Positions 61,346-64,000 of a stretch of DNA of 64,000 nucleotides are shown piece by piece. The first letter of the stretch is position 1; every line of letters starts with the position of its first letter. The stretch spans positions 183,279 to 247,278 of the forward strand of contig JAHEZD010000001.1 of the NCBI GenBank assembly GCA_023251255.1, read 5' to 3'. Source of the DNA: Chitinophagaceae bacterium. GTDB taxonomy: Bacteria; Bacteroidota; Bacteroidia; Chitinophagales; Chitinophagaceae. A program made the translations under genes and the position numbers. Under the pieces are notes generated by a model. The model was not told where the DNA came from and ran no database searches. It saw nothing but the letters and a program-made list of their open reading frames with translations.

Positions 61346-61389
61346 ATTGAACATTTAACCTTCATTCACACCAAGAATGTTCAATATTC
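61346..61389. repeat. Inverted ATTGAACATT repeat, related to the cassette ends
   Basis: ATTGAACATT (61346-61355) and AATGTTCAAT (61376-61385) are perfect complements around a 20-nt loop. The right arm extends to 61389 as the reverse complement of GAATATTGAACATTCTT, the sequence found at the right end of the four-helix-bundle cassette (from 55746). It lies in the 179-bp gap before the patatin gene. Confidence 0.6.
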
Positions 61390-61434
61390 AACAAAGAACA
61401 TTTAGCTTGTAGGTCAAAACTCATTCTTTTAACG

Positions 61435-63657
61435 ATGAAGAAATACCTTGTAGGTTTCTGGTACAGCTTGCCCATACAACTTTTCATGTTGCATTTCCGG
61501 AGGTACCAAGTATTCCTTGTTTTCTGGTATATACTGTTTGCTACAGTTGGTGGAAGTTTCATGCAGCATTTCGGGGCCGATTCATTGTTCCTTGCACCGG
61601 AGTACTTCAATCAGGTAAATGCTTTGAGCACTGCTTTTGTTGGTGTGGCAGTTGGTGTGTTCATCATGAGCTGGAACATTACCACATTCATCCTTCACAA
61701 TAAGAACATCCGCTTCCTGGCCACAACGGCACAGCCATTTTTGAAGTACTGCATCAACAATAGCCTGCTTCCACTGCTTTTTTTAATTTTCTATTTCTTT
61801 GAGGCAGTTTCTTATGGCAGGCATAAGGAACTGCAAACGGTAACGGAGATACTTTTTGCGGTGGGTGGCTTTCTGGGTGGTTTCATTGTTGCGGTTTTTA
61901 TTGCCTTCATGTACTTCTTTGGAGCTGATAAGGGTATTTTCTACACTATTGGGGCCACCATAAAAACTGCCAATAGTGAGTATGAAACAGCTTTCCAGAA
62001 AAATCCGTTGCCCAAAGAAAAGAAAGAGATCAGGGTGGACTGGTTCTTCAGTGCAAGGTTCCATTTGCGCAAACCGAGGGATATAAGGCACTACAGTGCA
62101 GATTTCCTGGACCGGATTTTCAGGCACCATCATATTGCTGCCATCATTGCATTAATGCTTGCCTTCCTGGTGCTCATAGGCATTGGCTATTCATCGGATG
62201 CAAGGTTGGCACAGGTACCAGCAGCAGCAAGCATCACCGTTTTTTTTGCACTGATTATCGCAGTTGTAGGGGCATTTTCCATTTTCCTCAGAAACTGGAG
62301 CATACCTGTTCTGGTGCTTGTTTACTTGGGACTGAACTACCTCTACCAGCAGAATATCATTGACCCGAGGAACAAAGCGTATGGTTTGAACTACTTGAAC
62401 AAAGATGAACGGCCTGCTTATGACAAGGCAACCATTCTTGCTTTGGCCAGTGATGCCAATATTGAAGCCGATAAGAAACTGTTCATTCAGCGATTGAATA
62501 ATTGGAAAGCTTGGCAGAAGGATGATAAGCCTGTTATGTATATTATCAATACAAGTGGGGGCGGCACAAGAAGTGCAACTTTTACCTTCAATGCCCTGCA
62601 GAAACTGGACACATTGATGCATGGTGAACTGATGAAGAGAACCTTTTTCATCAATGGGGCTTCTGGCGGGCTTCTGGGGGCAGCTTATTTCAGGGAACTG
62701 TACAACCAGAAATTGCAAGGTCAGCATATTAACCTTCAGGACAGGGCATACACAGAGGATGTGGCCAAGGATTTGTTGAACCCATTGTTTTCCTCTTTTG
62801 TGTCGCGGGACATTATTGGCCCGGTACAGAAATTCAATGAAGCTGGTTTCCAATATGTGAAGGATAGGGGGTATGCATTTGAACAGAAACTCAATGACAA
62901 TACCCATGGCTTTTTGGGAAAAAGCCTGAAGGAGTACAAAGCCGCAGAGGATAGTGCCATCATTCCAACCATGTTTTTCAATTCAGTTGTTTCAAGGGAT
63001 GGAAGGAAAATGATTATGTGTACACAACCCGTTCGTTTTTTGATGAGGCAAATGGAGGACAGTAACAGGATAAGCATTACAGATCCTGATGCCATAGACT
63101 TCAATTCATTTTTTGCCAAGCAGCATTCCACCAGCATTGGCGTTTTGACTGCTCTTCGCATGAATGCTACCTTTCCTTATGTGCTGCCCAATGTGTGGCT
63201 GCCCACCAATCCAATTATCGATGTAATGGATGCTGGCCTGCGTGATAATTTCGGTCAGGAAAACACGCTCCGTTTCATTGATGTGTTCAGGGATTGGTTG
63301 AAAGCAAATACCAGTAGAGTGGTAATCATTCAACTACGGGACAGGAGCATCAGCGATTGGGACAAACCCTACGAAGACAAAACTTTAATGAGCATATACA
63401 CCAATCCTGCCTTTCTCCTGCAGAACAATTGGTACAAACTACAGGACTATGCACAGCATGATGCCTTGCAGTTTTTATCGGCCAGTTATGGGCCACAGTT
63501 CCAAAGGGTCTGCTTGCAGTACATGGCCACCAATAAGGATGCGGCAGCCAGTTTGAGCTTTCATTTGACCACTAGGGAAAAGGTAGAGATAGCAAACTCC
63601 TTGGATAATGAAGTGAACAGGAATGAGATGAAAAAGTTGAAGGGGTTGATGAAATAG
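61435..63657 (+). CDS. Polytopic membrane protein with a patatin-like phospholipase domain
   Basis: A 740-residue protein. The first 310 residues contain about seven transmembrane helices. From about 365 a patatin-like domain follows: oxyanion loop NTSGGGTRSATFTFNAL, nucleophile Ser in the GASGG motif (NGASGGLLGA), and the catalytic Asp in DVMDAGLRDNFG. Together these are a Ser-Asp dyad, so it probably hydrolyses acyl esters of lipids at the inner-membrane cytoplasmic side. The substrate is unknown. The large membrane domain is not typical of soluble bacterial patatins. Start is the ATG at 61435. Confidence 0.85.
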   Translation: MKKYLVGFWYSLPIQLFMLHFRRYQVFLVFWYILFATVGGSFMQHFGADSLFLAPEYFNQVNALSTAFVGVAVGVFIMSWNITTFILHNKNIRFLATTAQPFLKYCINNSLLPLLFLIFYFFEAVSYGRHKELQTVTEILFAVGGFLGGFIVAVFIAFMYFFGADKGIFYTIGATIKTANSEYETAFQKNPLPKEKKEIRVDWFFSARFHLRKPRDIRHYSADFLDRIFRHHHIAAIIALMLAFLVLIGIGYSSDARLAQVPAAASITVFFALIIAVVGAFSIFLRNWSIPVLVLVYLGLNYLYQQNIIDPRNKAYGLNYLNKDERPAYDKATILALASDANIEADKKLFIQRLNNWKAWQKDDKPVMYIINTSGGGTRSATFTFNALQKLDTLMHGELMKRTFFINGASGGLLGAAYFRELYNQKLQGQHINLQDRAYTEDVAKDLLNPLFSSFVSRDIIGPVQKFNEAGFQYVKDRGYAFEQKLNDNTHGFLGKSLKEYKAAEDSAIIPTMFFNSVVSRDGRKMIMCTQPVRFLMRQMEDSNRISITDPDAIDFNSFFAKQHSTSIGVLTALRMNATFPYVLPNVWLPTNPIIDVMDAGLRDNFGQENTLRFIDVFRDWLKANTSRVVIIQLRDRSISDWDKPYEDKTLMSIYTNPAFLLQNNWYKLQDYAQHDALQFLSASYGPQFQRVCLQYMATNKDAAASLSFHLTTREKVEIANSLDNEVNRNEMKKLKGLMK

Positions 63658-63722
63658 TATAGGTGTATTCCGGTCGCGGCATATATTCGGCTCGGTAGTA
63701 TTGTAATTCTTATCTGTCGCTA

Positions 63723-64000
63723 CTAACCCTGCACCAATTCAAAACAGTCCTTCAAAATCTCGATCTTGAATTCCGCAAATGTTTCTTTTGGCTCGCCATC
63801 AATATGGAAGGGCGCATGTTTCAAATTCTTGATGGTCAATGAGGGTACCTGAAAATACAGCACATTTTTATTGGTAATATTGTCCACTAGGTCCTGCAAT
63901 TTATTGTTGCCACGGATTTGTTTCAGCACGGCAAAGGGCAGTTTGGCCTTGTTCATTTTCTGGACAATGACTATGTCCAATAAGCCATCATTTAGGCTTG
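63723..64000 (-). CDS. Diacylglycerol kinase-like lipid kinase, C-terminal part (cut by window edge)
   Basis: The visible frame, read toward its stop at 63723, begins upstream of the edge with SLNDGLLDIVIVQKMNKAKL and continues with HAPFHIDGEP, the C-terminal beta domain of the DAGK/YegS/sphingosine kinase family (DGxLDxV and HxDGE). Only about 92 residues are visible; the catalytic GGDGT part and the true start lie beyond 64000. An in-frame ATG at 63980 falls inside the conserved domain and is not the start. Confidence 0.75.
   Translation of the reverse strand, partial: SLNDGLLDIVIVQKMNKAKLPFAVLKQIRGNNKLQDLVDNITNKNVLYFQVPSLTIKNLKHAPFHIDGEPKETFAEFKIEILKDCFELVQG

Noticed and set aside
1-64000. 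CRISPR arrays, tRNA or rRNA genes, integrases and insertion-sequence transposases
   Set aside because: I looked for regularly spaced direct repeats, cloverleaf-like T-arms and transposase motifs and saw none, but small tRNAs cannot be fully excluded by eye.

Overview
The window looks like chromosomal DNA from a member of the Bacteroidota, most likely class Chitinophagia (Chitinophagaceae-like). The evidence is an LpxC-FabZ fusion, a gliding protein (GldC), a PorG-like protein beside BamA, a type IX secretion sorting domain, many short lipoproteins, A/T-rich starts without strong Shine-Dalgarno sequences, and -7 boxes of the Bacteroidota type TAnnTTTG. The genus cannot be named from the sequence alone. 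There is no rRNA, no tRNA that I could see, no CRISPR array, no transposase and no prophage.

Layout. 0-8.3 kb: a cut-off coiled-coil gene, a mini GldL-like protein, the lipid A genes lpxC/fabZ and lpxA, an ABC ATPase, a Uma2 nuclease, alanine dehydrogenase, tsaE and a copper P-type ATPase. 8.3-14.5 kb: an SNF2 helicase diverging from recQ, then a GT-C-type membrane protein. 14.5-25 kb: housekeeping genes (SUI1, nadC, gpmI, engB, ALDH, tadA, sodA) mixed with secreted proteins and lipoproteins. 25-38 kb: rpmH, rnpA and yidD, then a long minus-strand envelope cluster in transcription order CBS, Omp85-like, nadK, porG-like, uppS, bamA, two skp genes and murI. This couples outer-membrane protein insertion, chaperones, the undecaprenyl carrier and peptidoglycan precursor supply. 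38-46 kb: GldC, a glycosyltransferase, a TonB-plug-like protein without a barrel, a KdnB-like dehydrogenase, GNAT, an RsuA-type pseudouridine synthase, an LpxD-like acyltransferase and a thioredoxin-TPR lipoprotein. 46-50.5 kb: a metal-related group (Fur-family regulator, SCO, divergent MerC) next to a leucine-rich-repeat protein kinase. 50.8-64 kb: obg, lipoproteins, a PfkB kinase, an AhpD-like protein, a four-helix-bundle gene inside 16-bp direct repeats, a lone 2-oxoacid:ferredoxin oxidoreductase beta subunit, a JmjC-like oxygenase, tsaC, rnhB, ctaA, a DUF1003 protein, a membrane patatin and a cut-off diacylglycerol-kinase-like gene.

Most of the window is ordinary conserved chromosome. The features that stand out are: (1) the four-helix-bundle cassette, which appears to have inserted at the 3' end of the AhpD-like gene; (2) two MITE-like repeats flanking rnpA-yidD; (3) a regularly spaced array of TGTTAC/GTAACA sites between ALDH and tadA; (4) several genes whose -7 box ends exactly 4 nt before the ATG, suggesting leaderless mRNAs; (5) a terminator-like hairpin with competing helices just before the RsuA-type gene; (6) the LRR-kinase. 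I found no complete new defence or biosynthetic system. The four-helix-bundle cassette is the best candidate for something under-described.

All positions were read by eye. Families are assigned by motif and sequence recognition, not by database search.
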